Position numbers and translations under genes: made by a program
The notes under the pieces: model-generated
Databases searched by the model: none
Seen by the model: the letters and a program-made list of their open reading frames with translations, nothing else
Told to the model about the DNA's origin: nothing
DNA from: HT1-32 sp040219025
Lineage (GTDB): Bacteria; Pseudomonadota; Alphaproteobacteria; Rhodospirillales; HT1-32
NCBI GenBank assembly: GCA_040219025.1
Contig: JAVJTE010000020.1
Span: forward strand, 186,001-250,000
DNA: 64,000 nucleotides
Reading direction: 5' to 3'
Shown here: positions 24,996 to 34,612 of the stretch, piece after piece
How positions within the stretch are numbered: the stretch's first letter is position 1
Layout of the letters: every line of letters starts with the position of its first letter

Positions 24996-27520
24996 TGTCA
25001 TCCTTGCCGGTAGCACTCCGGATTGCCCTGCGCGAGCTGCGGGCGGGCATTCGCGGATTCAGGATATTCATCGCCTGTCTGGCGCTTGGTGTTGCCGCCA
25101 TTGCCGCCGTCGGTGCCCTGTCGGCCAGTGTTGTCGAAAGTCTGGAACGTGACGGCCAGGCCATCCTCGGGGGCGATGCGGAGTTCCGGCTGCTGCATCG
25201 CGAGGCGGCTGACGGACAGGTCGAGGCCATGCAGGCTGCAGGGCAGATCTCGTTTTCGCGGCAGATGCGCGGCATGGTCCGGCTGGAAAATGTTCCGGAC
25301 CAGGGAACACTGGTCGAGGTCAAGGCGGTGGACAATGCCTATCCGCTGTATGGCGCGATTACCCTGAACCAGAATATTTCACTGACAGACGCGCTGGCGC
25401 CCCGCGATGGCATCTATGGCGCGCTGGTCGACCCGAACCTGCTGACCCGGCTGACCGCAGAAGTCGGGGACAAGGTGCGTCTGGGCGATGCGCTGCTTGA
25501 AATCCGCGGCACGATTGCCCGTGAACCCGACCGGGTGACCAGCGTCTTCACGCTGGGGCCACGTCTGATGATCCATGGCGATGCGCTGGAGACCACCGGT
25601 CTGATTCAGCCCGGCAGCCTGGTCCGCAACTACTACCGTGTCCGGCTGAACGACGGCGTTGACCGCGGGCTCTGGCTCGACGGAATGCGGGATGACTTCA
25701 CCGATGCCGGCTGGCGCATCCGCACGACCGAAGATGCCGCCCCGCGGGTCACCCGTTTCGTCGACCGGCTCGGGCTGTTCCTGACCCTGGTCGGCCTGAC
25801 CATCCTGCTGGTCGGCGGCATCGGTGTCTCGAACGCGGTCCGGTCACATCTGGAAAGCCGGATCGGATCGATTGCGGTCCTGAAATGCGTCGGCGCAACG
25901 TCATCGGTGATTTTCCGGGCCTATCTTATCCAGGTCATGCTGATCGCACTGCTGGGGACAGCCATCGGCCTGCTGCTCGGTGCCTTCTCGCCCCTGCTGT
26001 TTGCCCGGGCGCTGGAAGCCGCCCTGCCGACGGATATTCCGTTCGGTTTTCATCTGCTGCCGATGGTTCAGGCCACTGCCTTCGGTCTGCTGACGGCACT
26101 GGTCTTCGCCCTCTGGCCGCTGGGCCGGGTTGGTGTCATTCCCGGCGCTGCGCTGTTCCGCAATCTGGTCGCACCGACCGCCGGCAGACCGCGGGGCGGG
26201 GTGCTGATCACGCTCGCCATCGCAGCCACGGCGCTGGTTGCACTGGCCGTCCTCGGCGCCAGCCGGCCCGGATTTGCCATTGCCTTTGTCATCGGCTCTG
26301 TCGCCGCGATGATGGCCTTTCGCTACTGTGCCCTCGGGGTCATGAAGCTGGCGGCCCGCGTCAATCCCGGTCGCGATGCCGGTCTGCGTCTGGCGCTGGC
26401 CAACATGCACCGGCCGGGTGCCGCAACCCCCGCGGTGATCATGTCGCTCGGCCTTGGCCTCGCGGTTCTCGTCGCCATCGGACAGATCGAGGGCAACCTC
26501 CGCCAGCAGGTCGATCAGGAGCTGCCGAACGAAGCCCCGGCCTTTTTCTTCATCGATATCCAGCGTGACCAGATCGACGGTTTTGAAGCCGCCGTCCGCA
26601 AGGTCGAGGGTGCCGGAGAGATCGAACGCACGGCAACCCTGCGCGGCATGATCGTCGGGGTGAACGGGCGACCGGCATCGGAAATTGCCGCCGACCCGGA
26701 TCAGGCCTGGGTGCTGCAGGGCGACCGCTCGATCACCTATGCCGCCCGGCCCGCACCGGACGCCAATATCGTCGCGGGCGAATGGTGGGACGCCGATTAC
26801 CGGGGTGAGCCGCTGGTCTCGTTCGAGGCGGATGCCGCAAAAGGTATCGGGCTGAATGTCGGTGACCAGATCACCGTCAATATTCTGGGCCGCAAGATTA
26901 CGGCGAAAGTGGCCAACCTGAGGGATGTCGACTGGGGGACATTACGGCTGAACTTCGTCATGGTCTTTTCGCCGGGCGTGCTCGACGGTGCACCCTACAC
27001 CTATATCGCAACCGCCAAGGCAACGCCGGCGGCAGAAGACGGCATCGAACGGGCGGTCATTAGCGAATACCCGAATATCTCGGCCATTCGCATCCGTGAC
27101 GCGCTGGATCTGGTGAAGGTGATGCTGGGCAATATCGCCCTCGCCGTCCGCTCGACCGCCGGGCTGACGCTGCTTGCGGGGGCTCTGGTGCTGGCCGGCG
27201 CGGTCGCTGCCGGGCACCGGCGGCGGATTTATGACGCGGTGGTGCTGAAGGTACTGGGGGCGACCCGTGGCGATATTCTCCGGGCTTTCCTGATCGAATA
27301 CGGCCTGCTGGGGCTGGCCGCCGGGCTGATCGCCATCGGTGTCGGCAGCCTGACCGGATGGGCGGTCATGACCCAGGTCATGAATACCGGCTTTACCTTC
27401 CAGCCCCTGCTGGCCCTGCTGACGGCACTGCTTTGTATTGCCGTAACACTGGCATTTGGATTTGGCGGGGCATGGAATGCACTGGGGAAAAAGGCCGCGC
27501 CGCTACTCAGAAACGAGTAA
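24995..27520 (+). CDS. FtsX-like ABC permease (YbbP)
   Basis: An 841-residue permease with the ten-helix YbbP layout: one N-terminal helix, a periplasmic region, three helices around 265-380 (LTLVGLTILLVGGIGVSNAV, then the FtsX core), two central helices, a second large periplasmic domain (about 485-700) and three last helices (LTLLAGALVLAGAVAAG onward). The FtsX motif occurs twice, as expected for the duplicated form. It is coupled to the ATPase by a one-base overlap. Confidence 0.9.
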   Translation: MSSLPVALRIALRELRAGIRGFRIFIACLALGVAAIAAVGALSASVVESLERDGQAILGGDAEFRLLHREAADGQVEAMQAAGQISFSRQMRGMVRLENVPDQGTLVEVKAVDNAYPLYGAITLNQNISLTDALAPRDGIYGALVDPNLLTRLTAEVGDKVRLGDALLEIRGTIAREPDRVTSVFTLGPRLMIHGDALETTGLIQPGSLVRNYYRVRLNDGVDRGLWLDGMRDDFTDAGWRIRTTEDAAPRVTRFVDRLGLFLTLVGLTILLVGGIGVSNAVRSHLESRIGSIAVLKCVGATSSVIFRAYLIQVMLIALLGTAIGLLLGAFSPLLFARALEAALPTDIPFGFHLLPMVQATAFGLLTALVFALWPLGRVGVIPGAALFRNLVAPTAGRPRGGVLITLAIAATALVALAVLGASRPGFAIAFVIGSVAAMMAFRYCALGVMKLAARVNPGRDAGLRLALANMHRPGAATPAVIMSLGLGLAVLVAIGQIEGNLRQQVDQELPNEAPAFFFIDIQRDQIDGFEAAVRKVEGAGEIERTATLRGMIVGVNGRPASEIAADPDQAWVLQGDRSITYAARPAPDANIVAGEWWDADYRGEPLVSFEADAAKGIGLNVGDQITVNILGRKITAKVANLRDVDWGTLRLNFVMVFSPGVLDGAPYTYIATAKATPAAEDGIERAVISEYPNISAIRIRDALDLVKVMLGNIALAVRSTAGLTLLAGALVLAGAVAAGHRRRIYDAVVLKVLGATRGDILRAFLIEYGLLGLAAGLIAIGVGSLTGWAVMTQVMNTGFTFQPLLALLTALLCIAVTLAFGFGGAWNALGKKAAPLLRNE

Positions 27521-27556
27521 CGGCAAATAATAACGCGTTTTTCGATTCTACAGTTA

Positions 27557-27586
27557 TTGAATCCTTCCCTGACCGTGCCATATTAG
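27557..27586 (+). promoter_or_regulatory. Candidate promoter for the Bax inhibitor-1 gene
   Basis: TTGAAT at 27557-27562 and an AT-rich ATATTA at 27580-27585 are separated by 17 bases, an acceptable sigma-70 pair about 40 bases before the 27625 start. The gap between ybbP and the next gene is otherwise AT-rich and empty. Confidence 0.4.
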
Positions 27587-27624
27587 GGACGCTTAGTAAT
27601 TCGCAGAACCGTAGGGGTGTTCAA

Positions 27625-28341
27625 ATGGCTTTTGGTATTAACGAACGTGCAATGCCGCAGGGCCGCACCGGCTCGATGGAGCTGGATGCCGGCCTGCGCA
27701 AGTATATGCTCGGTGTCTACAACTACATGGCGTCAGCCGTCGTTCTGACCGGAATTGTCGCCCTGGCGGTTTCGCAGTCACCGTACATGCTCAACCTCAT
27801 CTTCGGCACACCGCTGAAATGGGTCGCCATCCTTGCCCCGCTCGGCATGGTGTTCTTCCTGTCTGCCCGCATCCACAAGATGCAGGCCAGTACGGCTCAG
27901 GCCATGTTCTGGGTCTATGCCGCCCTTGTCGGGTTGTCGCTGGCCTCGATCTTCGTCGTCTATACGGGTGAGAGCGTGGCGCGGGTGTTCTTCATCTCCG
28001 CCGGTGCTTTCGCCGGTCTCAGCCTCTACGGCTACACGACAAAGAAAGACCTGTCGGGCTTCGGCACCTTCCTGATGATGGGCCTGATCGGTCTGGTCAT
28101 CGCGATGGTCGTGAACATCTTCCTCGCCAGCACGATGATGCAGTGGATCATCTCCGTTGTCGGGCTGCTGATCTTTGCCGGTATGACCGCTTATGACACC
28201 CAGCAGATCAAGATGATGTATTATGCGGGTGACAGCAGTGAAGACGCACAGAAGAAGTCAATCATGGGCGCGCTGCGTCTGTATCTCGACTTCCTCAACA
28301 TCTTCCTGTTCCTGCTGCAGTTCCTCGGCAACCGCGAATAG
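27625..28341 (+). CDS. Bax inhibitor-1 family membrane protein (YccA/YbhL-like)
   Basis: A 238-residue protein with seven membrane helices, starting with a soluble stretch and LRKYMLGVYNYMASAV. The C-terminal LYLDFLNIFLFLLQFLG is the family signature. Bacterial members include YccA, a modulator of FtsH, and BsYetJ, a calcium leak channel; the aspartate pair that gates calcium in BsYetJ may correspond to acidic residues in the last helices (ITAYD-like GMTAYDTQQ and YLDF). The ATG at 27625 is chosen as the first with family sequence. A good terminator follows. Confidence 0.93.
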   Translation: MAFGINERAMPQGRTGSMELDAGLRKYMLGVYNYMASAVVLTGIVALAVSQSPYMLNLIFGTPLKWVAILAPLGMVFFLSARIHKMQASTAQAMFWVYAALVGLSLASIFVVYTGESVARVFFISAGAFAGLSLYGYTTKKDLSGFGTFLMMGLIGLVIAMVVNIFLASTMMQWIISVVGLLIFAGMTAYDTQQIKMMYYAGDSSEDAQKKSIMGALRLYLDFLNIFLFLLQFLGNRE

Positions 28342-28369
28342 TCGCCGGCCGGAATGACTGACTGAAATG

Positions 28370-28401
28370 AACCGCCCGGGCCGATGGTCCGGGCGGTTTT
28401 T
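28370..28401 (+). terminator. Rho-independent terminator after Bax inhibitor-1 gene
   Basis: Inverted repeat AACCGCCCGG (28370-28379) and CCGGGCGGTT (28389-28398), ten perfect pairs with a nine-base loop, followed by a T-rich run (ttttttcttt from 28397). It lies 28 bases after the stop codon. Confidence 0.9.
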
Positions 28402-28466
28402 CTTTCAGGCAACGGTCGCCGGAACGAACTGTGCGGGAATGACACGAACAACCGTTATTCCGGTCG

Positions 28467-28988
28467 TCATGACTGGCCAGTGCGTCCCGACCAGTCCATA
28501 TCGTCGCCCGAGCCGATAAAGATCAGGTCGAAGCTGTAGCCGGATTCGTTCTGCGGATGTGCCTCGTCGGTGAACAGGCTGGTATCGTTCTTCAGCATCA
28601 GCAGTTCGCGGACGGCCCGCAGCTTCTCCCGGCTGATCCCGAAATGCTGTTCAAACTCATGCAGCATCCGCTTCTCCCCCTCCCGGATCATGCCGTCGAC
28701 CAGCACGGTTTCGTAAATATTCATGAAAATTGCCATCCGCTGGGCAAAACTGAGACGCGGGGTCGCGACGATCAGGAAATCTTTCAGCGGGGTCTGCCGG
28801 GCAAACCGGAACGAGGCTGCGGTCAGCATCTGCAGCTGGTCGGAGGTCATCGTACCGCTGGTGACCTGCTTGCCGAAAACCGTGAGAAAGGTTGCCCGCT
28901 CCTCGACTTTTGTCTCGCCATCCGCACGGATCATGTAGGCCAGCGAGGCACCTAATGCAAAAAGCGGCGACATTCGGGAATTGCTCAT
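28467..28988 (-). CDS. TerB-like (tellurite resistance/co-chaperone fold) protein
   Basis: A 173-residue all-helical protein. LGASLAYMIRADGETKVEERATFLTVFGKQ near the start and YETVLVDGMIREGEKRMLHEFEQHFGIS in the middle match the two acidic helix-hairpin repeats of the TerB fold, which binds calcium or metal ions in some members. The tail is unusually acidic and ends SGDDMDWSGRTGQS. I use the ATG at 28988; an ATG at 29024 in frame would add 12 residues, and neither has a clear ribosome binding site. It converges on the terminated Bax-inhibitor gene and diverges from secA. Function unknown. Confidence 0.7.
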   Translation of the reverse strand: MSNSRMSPLFALGASLAYMIRADGETKVEERATFLTVFGKQVTSGTMTSDQLQMLTAASFRFARQTPLKDFLIVATPRLSFAQRMAIFMNIYETVLVDGMIREGEKRMLHEFEQHFGISREKLRAVRELLMLKNDTSLFTDEAHPQNESGYSFDLIFIGSGDDMDWSGRTGQS

Positions 28989-29172
28989 CAAGTGGCCTGT
29001 CGGAAGCGGGATTTGACGTAACATGTTCCGCCAATCACCGAATCGTCAACCGCAACTCGCCAAAGACTGGCATGAAGCGGGGTGGTAACGTTGACGAAGG
29101 CCCCTGCCGCGTCTATCTGTGAGGCGCATTTCCGGCAATGTTTACCCGCCCGGAGAACAACAGAGATCCCAT

Positions 29173-31917
29173 ATGTTTTCAAATATAGCTCGCAGGCTGT
29201 TCGGCAGCGCCAATGACCGCCTTGTCAAAACCCACCAGAAGACCGTTGATGCGATCAACGCGCTGGAGCCGGAAATCGAGGCACTGTCCGATGACGCCCT
29301 GCGTGGACGGACGGACTGGCTGAAAGGCCGTATCGAAGCCGGTGAAACCCTTGATGCGCTGCTGGTTGACGCTTTTGCGACAGTCCGGGAAGCCGCAAGA
29401 CGAACGCTGGGGCAGCGACATTTCGATGTCCAGATGCTGGGCGGGATCATCCTGCATTCCGGCATGATATCGGAAATGAAGACCGGTGAAGGCAAGACGC
29501 TGGTCGCAACCCTGCCGGTTTACCTCAATGCCCTCTCCGGCAAGGGCGTTCATGTGGTCACCGTCAACGACTACCTCGCCAGCCGCGATGCCCACTGGAT
29601 GGGACAGGTCTATAATTTCCTCGGCCTGTCGACCGGCTGTATCACCCACGGCCTGACCGACGAGGAACGCCGCGCCCAGTATGCTGCGGACGTCACCTAC
29701 GCCACCAATAACGAGCTTGGCTTCGACTATCTGCGCGACAACATGAAATTCCGTCTGGAAGACATGGTGCAGCGCAAATTCAATTTCGCCATTGTCGATG
29801 AGGTCGACTCGATCCTGGTTGATGAAGCACGCACCCCGCTGATCATCTCCGGCCCGGCGGAAAGCGCGACCGAACTTTACTTCGCACTCGACCAGCTGAT
29901 TCCCAACATCACGCCGGAAGATTACGAAAAGGACGAGAAGACCCGCTCCGTCAGCTTTACCGATGCCGGTATCGAGAAGATGCAGTCCCTGCTGACAGAG
30001 GCCGGTCTGATGCAGTCGGAAGACCTCTATGACATCGGCAATGTCAGTCTGGTCCACCACGCCAATCAGGCCCTGCGCGCCCACACCCTGTTCGAGCGCG
30101 ACAAGGACTATATCGTCAAGGACAACAAGGTTATCATCATCGACGAATTTACCGGTCGCATGATGGAGGGCCGGCGCTATTCCGAGGGGCTGCATCAGGC
30201 GCTGGAAGCCAAGGAAGGCGTCGAGATCCAGCAGGAAAACCAGACCCTCGCCTCAATCACCTTCCAGAACTACTTCCGGCTTTATCCGAAACTTGGCGGC
30301 ATGACCGGCACCGCGATGACGGAAGCCTCCGAATTTGCCGAGATCTACAGTCTCGAAGTTGTTGAAATCCCGACCAACGTACCGGTGAGCCGGGTCGATT
30401 ACGATGACGAAGTCTATCGCACGACCGCCGAAAAAGACCGCGCCATCGTCGCCGAAATCGAAGCCTGCCGGGAGCGCAACCAGCCGGTTCTGGTGGGTAC
30501 CGTCTCGATTGAGAAATCCGAACATCTTGCCAGCCTGCTGAAGGCAAAGAACATCCCGCATAATGTGCTGAACGCCCGTTATCACGAGCAGGAAGCCTAT
30601 ATCGTCGGTCAGGCCGGCAAGCCCGGTGCCGTCACCATCGCCACCAACATGGCCGGTCGCGGTACCGACATTCAGCTGGGTGGCAATGCCGAGATGCTGA
30701 TTGCCGCCGAAATCGGCGACGGAACGGATGAGGCCATCAACAAGGGCAAGGCCGACCGCATTCGTGAGGAAGTCGCCGCCGCACGGGAAGTTGTGCGGGC
30801 CGCCGGCGGGCTTTATGTCATCGCCACCGAACGCCATGAAAGCCGCCGCATCGATAACCAGCTGCGCGGCCGTTCCGGTCGTCAGGGTGATCCCGGTGCG
30901 TCAAAATTCTATCTCAGCCTTGAAGATGACCTGATGCGCATCTTCGGGTCCGAACGCATGGACGGCATGCTGCAGAAACTCGGCCTGAAGGAAGACGAGG
31001 CCATCGTCCACCCCTGGATCAACAAGGCGGTCGAAAAGGCACAGTCGAAGGTTGAAGCCCGCAACTTCGACATTCGCAAGAACCTGCTGAAATATGACGA
31101 TGTCATGAATGACCAGCGCAAGGTCATCTATGAACAGCGCAAGGATCTGATGAGCGCCGAAGAGCTGCATGAGACCGTGGTCGACATGCGCCATGAGGTA
31201 ATCGACGACATGATTGCCCGCTGCATCCCGCCGAAAGCCATGGCCAGCGAATGGGATGTCGATGCCCTGCATGAGGAATGCATGCGGCTGCTTGGCCTCG
31301 ACCTGCCGGTCAGGGACTGGGCCGCCGAGGAAGGTATCGCCGACGAAGAGATCAAGGCCCGCGTACTGGCGGAATCCGACCGTCTGATGGCGACCCGCGC
31401 CGCCAATTTCGGCCCGGACGTCATGCGCATGGTCGAGAAAAGCCTGCTGCTGCAGCTGCTGGACCAGAGCTGGAAAGAACATCTTCTGGCCCTCGACCAT
31501 CTGCGTCAGGGGGTTGGCCTGCGCGCCTATGCCCAGAAGGATCCGTTGAACGAGTTCAAGCGCGAAGCCTTTGACATGTTCGAGACGATGCTGGCTCAGC
31601 TGCGTGAACGGGTAACCGGCGTGCTGTCCCATGTCCAGCTGCAGGCGGCCCCGTCCGAAGAGGACCTGATGCCTGAACCGCAGCAGGACATGCAGGAACA
31701 GCATGACGATATCGCCGGTCTTGGTGGCGGTGCCGGTATGGGCGGTCTTGCCCCGTCACAGCCCCGCGAGGAAGCCCGGGTCCGCGAACCGGTCCGTCGC
31801 GCCGCCGTCGCCGAGATCGACCCGAACGATCCGTCAACCTGGGGCAAGGTCCAGCGCAACGCCGCCTGCCCCTGCGGTTCCGGCAAGAAATACAAACACT
31901 GCCACGGTGCCATCTGA
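29173..31917 (+). CDS. secA: Protein translocase ATPase SecA
   Basis: A 914-residue SecA motor that drives preproteins through SecYEG. Walker A EMKTGEGKT lies at about 101-109, the DEAD-type box is IVDEVDSILVDEARTPL, and ATNMAGRGTDIQLGG and GRSGRQGDPG belong to nucleotide-binding domain 2. A flexible Q/G-rich linker precedes the C-terminal zinc module CPCGSGKKYKHCHG, which binds SecB and phospholipids. The start is the ATG at 29173, where the family N-terminus (MFSNIARRLFGS) begins; 18 further open codons upstream carry no family sequence. A REP-like palindrome follows the stop. Confidence 0.98.
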   Translation: MFSNIARRLFGSANDRLVKTHQKTVDAINALEPEIEALSDDALRGRTDWLKGRIEAGETLDALLVDAFATVREAARRTLGQRHFDVQMLGGIILHSGMISEMKTGEGKTLVATLPVYLNALSGKGVHVVTVNDYLASRDAHWMGQVYNFLGLSTGCITHGLTDEERRAQYAADVTYATNNELGFDYLRDNMKFRLEDMVQRKFNFAIVDEVDSILVDEARTPLIISGPAESATELYFALDQLIPNITPEDYEKDEKTRSVSFTDAGIEKMQSLLTEAGLMQSEDLYDIGNVSLVHHANQALRAHTLFERDKDYIVKDNKVIIIDEFTGRMMEGRRYSEGLHQALEAKEGVEIQQENQTLASITFQNYFRLYPKLGGMTGTAMTEASEFAEIYSLEVVEIPTNVPVSRVDYDDEVYRTTAEKDRAIVAEIEACRERNQPVLVGTVSIEKSEHLASLLKAKNIPHNVLNARYHEQEAYIVGQAGKPGAVTIATNMAGRGTDIQLGGNAEMLIAAEIGDGTDEAINKGKADRIREEVAAAREVVRAAGGLYVIATERHESRRIDNQLRGRSGRQGDPGASKFYLSLEDDLMRIFGSERMDGMLQKLGLKEDEAIVHPWINKAVEKAQSKVEARNFDIRKNLLKYDDVMNDQRKVIYEQRKDLMSAEELHETVVDMRHEVIDDMIARCIPPKAMASEWDVDALHEECMRLLGLDLPVRDWAAEEGIADEEIKARVLAESDRLMATRAANFGPDVMRMVEKSLLLQLLDQSWKEHLLALDHLRQGVGLRAYAQKDPLNEFKREAFDMFETMLAQLRERVTGVLSHVQLQAAPSEEDLMPEPQQDMQEQHDDIAGLGGGAGMGGLAPSQPREEARVREPVRRAAVAEIDPNDPSTWGKVQRNAACPCGSGKKYKHCHGAI

Positions 31918-31950
31918 CGCTCCGAACGAAAGCCCGCTCCATTTCCTGCC

Positions 31951-31979
31951 CCTCATCCTGAACTCGTTTCAGGATGAGG
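31951..31979. repeat. REP-like palindrome after secA (family A)
   Basis: Perfect 12-base arms CCTCATCCTGAA and TTCAGGATGAGG with a five-base loop, between the convergent secA and ThDP-enzyme genes. It is the same element as at 11771-11791 and 11823-11843 and may fold as a transcription stop for either side. Confidence 0.85.
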
Positions 31980-32005
31980 AGAAGACGGAGAGAGTTGCCC
32001 GCCCG

Positions 32006-33625
32006 TCAGCCCCGCATGGCCTTCAGCTGCCCGGCATAGCCTGAGGGGTCGAACCGGGCGTCGATGAGGCGCGGCCCCGTCGTCGCGGTCGCGGCATCAA
32101 GGGCCGCGTTATATTCCGCAATCGTGTCGGCTTTCCAGGCCTGCAGGCCGAAACCACGGGCAACAGCGGCGAAATCCGTGCCCGCGAAAGCCACGCCGCT
32201 GCGGTCCATCTGGCGGGACCGCTGTTTCATGTCGATCAGTGACAGGGCGCTGTCATTGAACACGACAACCAGCAGATTGGCGTTGTACTGGACCGCCGTC
32301 GCCAGTTCGCCGGCGCACATCATCAGCCCGCCATCGCCGGTCAGTGCAACAGCACCCCGCTGCGGGTCCTGCAGGGCGGCGGCAATGCCGGCGGGCAGGG
32401 CCAGCGCCATGGTCGCCAGACCATTGGAAATCAGAATATCGTTCGGCCGGGTGACCTCCCAGAAGGCGGTGGCCGAAAACATATGCGCCCCTGCATCAAC
32501 CGTGACACGGGGAATACCGCCGGTTGCCGACCAGACCCGCTCGACAATGCTTTGCGGGTTCAGCGGCTCGTTGCCCGGAAAGGCGATGCGGCGGCGCATG
32601 GCGGCCCGGTCTTCGGCAATCCCCGTCTGCTGCCAGTCACTGCCCGCCGACAGGCCATCGGCCACGGCATCGATCATCTCGCCGACCCGCCCCGTCGCCC
32701 GGGCCTCGGGCGTGGTGTAATGGGGGTCCCAGTCCCGCAGGGCCAGATCGACAACCGGCTGCGCATGTGGCCAGGGCTGCAGGATCAGCTCAACCGGGTC
32801 AAGGCCGGCCAGTACGATCAGGTCGGCCTTGTCGATGATCGCCTTCTCCGCCACGCCGCCGGTAAAGATGCCGCCATAGAGCGGGTGATTGTCCGGAATG
32901 ACACCCTTCGCCTTGTAGGTGACGAAACCCGGGCAACCCAGTTTTTCCAGCAGCTTCAGGGTCGCCGCCGCCGCTGCCGGACTGCGTGCATCGACACCGG
33001 CCACCACCACCGGGCGGCGGGCCCGGGCCAGCAGTTCGGTTGCCCGGGCAACAGCCCCGGCCTCTGGTGTCTCGCCAGGTTCATTAACCCGTAACGCCGC
33101 GCCATCAAGCTGGTCCGATGTGATCCGCTTGCCCGCCGGGGTGGTCAGCTCCACATGCACCGGCCCGAGCGGCGGTGTATAGGCCGCCCGCAGCAGATCC
33201 GTGATTTCAGCCCCCGGATGATCCCCGGTCAGCAGCGCATGCCCCTTAACCACCGGCGCATACATGGTCTTCTGATCGAAATACTGATGCGTGACATAGG
33301 CTGAAATCGCCGGGGAAAAACCGTCGGTCGCGACCACGGTCGGGGCCCGGTCCAGTGACGCATAGGCCACCCCGTTGGCACCGTTTGCCGTGCCCGGGCC
33401 TTTGGTGGTCAGGGCAAATCCCGGTGCGCCGGTCATCTCTGCCGTTGCCGCCGCCATCATGATCCCCCCGGCCTCGGTCCGGGTCAGGATGAAGGGCATG
33501 TGATTGGCCTCACCCGCCGCGATAAGGTCGAGGCTGGAGCCGCCGCCGGGCACGCCGAAGCCGCGGGGACATCCGGCCTCGGCCAGGGTTTTCATCAGCA
33601 GTTGTGCGACGGTCTGTTCAGTCAT
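32006..33625 (-). CDS. Thiamine diphosphate-dependent enzyme, acetolactate synthase-like
   Basis: A 539-residue ThDP enzyme with the three usual domains. The N-terminal pyrimidine-binding domain has Glu51 in LTRTEAGG, the residue that activates the cofactor. The C-terminal diphosphate-binding motif runs from GDGGLMMCAGELATAV to VVVFND. It resembles the 'thiamine pyrophosphate-binding protein' relatives of acetolactate synthase rather than IlvB: it is short and no small-subunit gene is near. The product could be a decarboxylase, lyase or carboligase. It is followed in the upstream direction (34-base gap) by an SDR gene, so a carboligation-plus-reduction unit is conceivable. Confidence 0.85.
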   Translation of the reverse strand: MTEQTVAQLLMKTLAEAGCPRGFGVPGGGSSLDLIAAGEANHMPFILTRTEAGGIMMAAATAEMTGAPGFALTTKGPGTANGANGVAYASLDRAPTVVATDGFSPAISAYVTHQYFDQKTMYAPVVKGHALLTGDHPGAEITDLLRAAYTPPLGPVHVELTTPAGKRITSDQLDGAALRVNEPGETPEAGAVARATELLARARRPVVVAGVDARSPAAAAATLKLLEKLGCPGFVTYKAKGVIPDNHPLYGGIFTGGVAEKAIIDKADLIVLAGLDPVELILQPWPHAQPVVDLALRDWDPHYTTPEARATGRVGEMIDAVADGLSAGSDWQQTGIAEDRAAMRRRIAFPGNEPLNPQSIVERVWSATGGIPRVTVDAGAHMFSATAFWEVTRPNDILISNGLATMALALPAGIAAALQDPQRGAVALTGDGGLMMCAGELATAVQYNANLLVVVFNDSALSLIDMKQRSRQMDRSGVAFAGTDFAAVARGFGLQAWKADTIAEYNAALDAATATTGPRLIDARFDPSGYAGQLKAMRG

Positions 33626-33659
33626 GGGTCGGTATTCCGATTGTCAGAAAGTTTAAGGA

Positions 33660-34412
33660 TCAGGCGCTGAAAAGCTGGCCGCCATTGACCGGGATAATTG
33701 CCCCGGTGACATAGTTGGAGGCGGGCGAACAGAGGAAGCGAACCGGGCCGGCAACATCTTCCGCAGTTCCGAGCCGCTGCAGGGGTATTGTCTCCGGAGC
33801 CGGTTTGCCGATATCCCGGTTCATGTCGGTTTCGATGACACCCGGTGTCACCGCGTTACAGTAGATTCCAAGCGGTCCGCCATTGCGCGCCGCATGACGG
33901 CAGAGGCCCAGCAGCCCGGCCTTGGCGGCGATATATTCCGGCCCGGCGAGGCTGCCGCCCGCATGCGCGGCAATGGAAGAAACCAGCACGATCTTGCCAT
34001 AGCCGGCCGCCGCCATCCCGTCCCAGACCGCCGCCAGACAGTTCTGTACGCCGGTCAGGTTGACAGCAATCACCCGGTCCCACTGGGCCGGGTCAGCCAC
34101 CACCGGGCCAAGCGGCATGATACCGGCGGCACAGACCAGAATATCCAGTTTGCCCGTTATCTTTGTCGCCCCGGCAACAGCAGCTTCAACCGATATGCGA
34201 TCCGAGACATCAATCAGCAGGCCATCAGCCTGACCGCCATCAGCGACGATCTGCCCGACAGTCCCGGCCACGTCCAGAATATCCGCCGCAACGACCAGCG
34301 CCCCGGCCCTTGCAAGCGAGCAGGCAATTGCTGCACCGATGCCCCGGGCGGCGCCGGTGACCAGCGCTGTCTGGCCGGTAAGGTCCATATCCGAGCTGGC
34401 AGGGGCGGTCAT
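33660..34412 (-). CDS. Short-chain dehydrogenase/reductase
   Basis: A 250-residue classical SDR: TGAARGIG nucleotide motif near residue 19-26, Asp in VVAADILDV (suggesting NAD preference), CAAGIMP, catalytic Ser in SSIAAHAGG and YIAAK as the Tyr-x3-Lys pair. The ATG at 34412 begins the family N-terminus; the open frame runs a further 33 codons upstream without homology. Same strand as the ThDP enzyme, 34 bases apart, so probably one operon. Confidence 0.88.
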   Translation of the reverse strand: MTAPASSDMDLTGQTALVTGAARGIGAAIACSLARAGALVVAADILDVAGTVGQIVADGGQADGLLIDVSDRISVEAAVAGATKITGKLDILVCAAGIMPLGPVVADPAQWDRVIAVNLTGVQNCLAAVWDGMAAAGYGKIVLVSSIAAHAGGSLAGPEYIAAKAGLLGLCRHAARNGGPLGIYCNAVTPGVIETDMNRDIGKPAPETIPLQRLGTAEDVAGPVRFLCSPASNYVTGAIIPVNGGQLFSA

Positions 34413-34612
34413 TGGCGGTATCCCGGTCAAATGAAGATCAAAATGTATCCTGCAGCATACCAGAGCCGGAGGACAGGAACAGGTTTGGTTGGTGCATTTC
34501 CGCCGGTTCACCCCTATCCTGTGGAATGATGCGTTGCAGTATAATCTGCCCGGCCATCAGCAAAGTCTGATATTCGCCGCTTTCCCGCAACTGACGAGAA
34601 GCTGAAGCCACC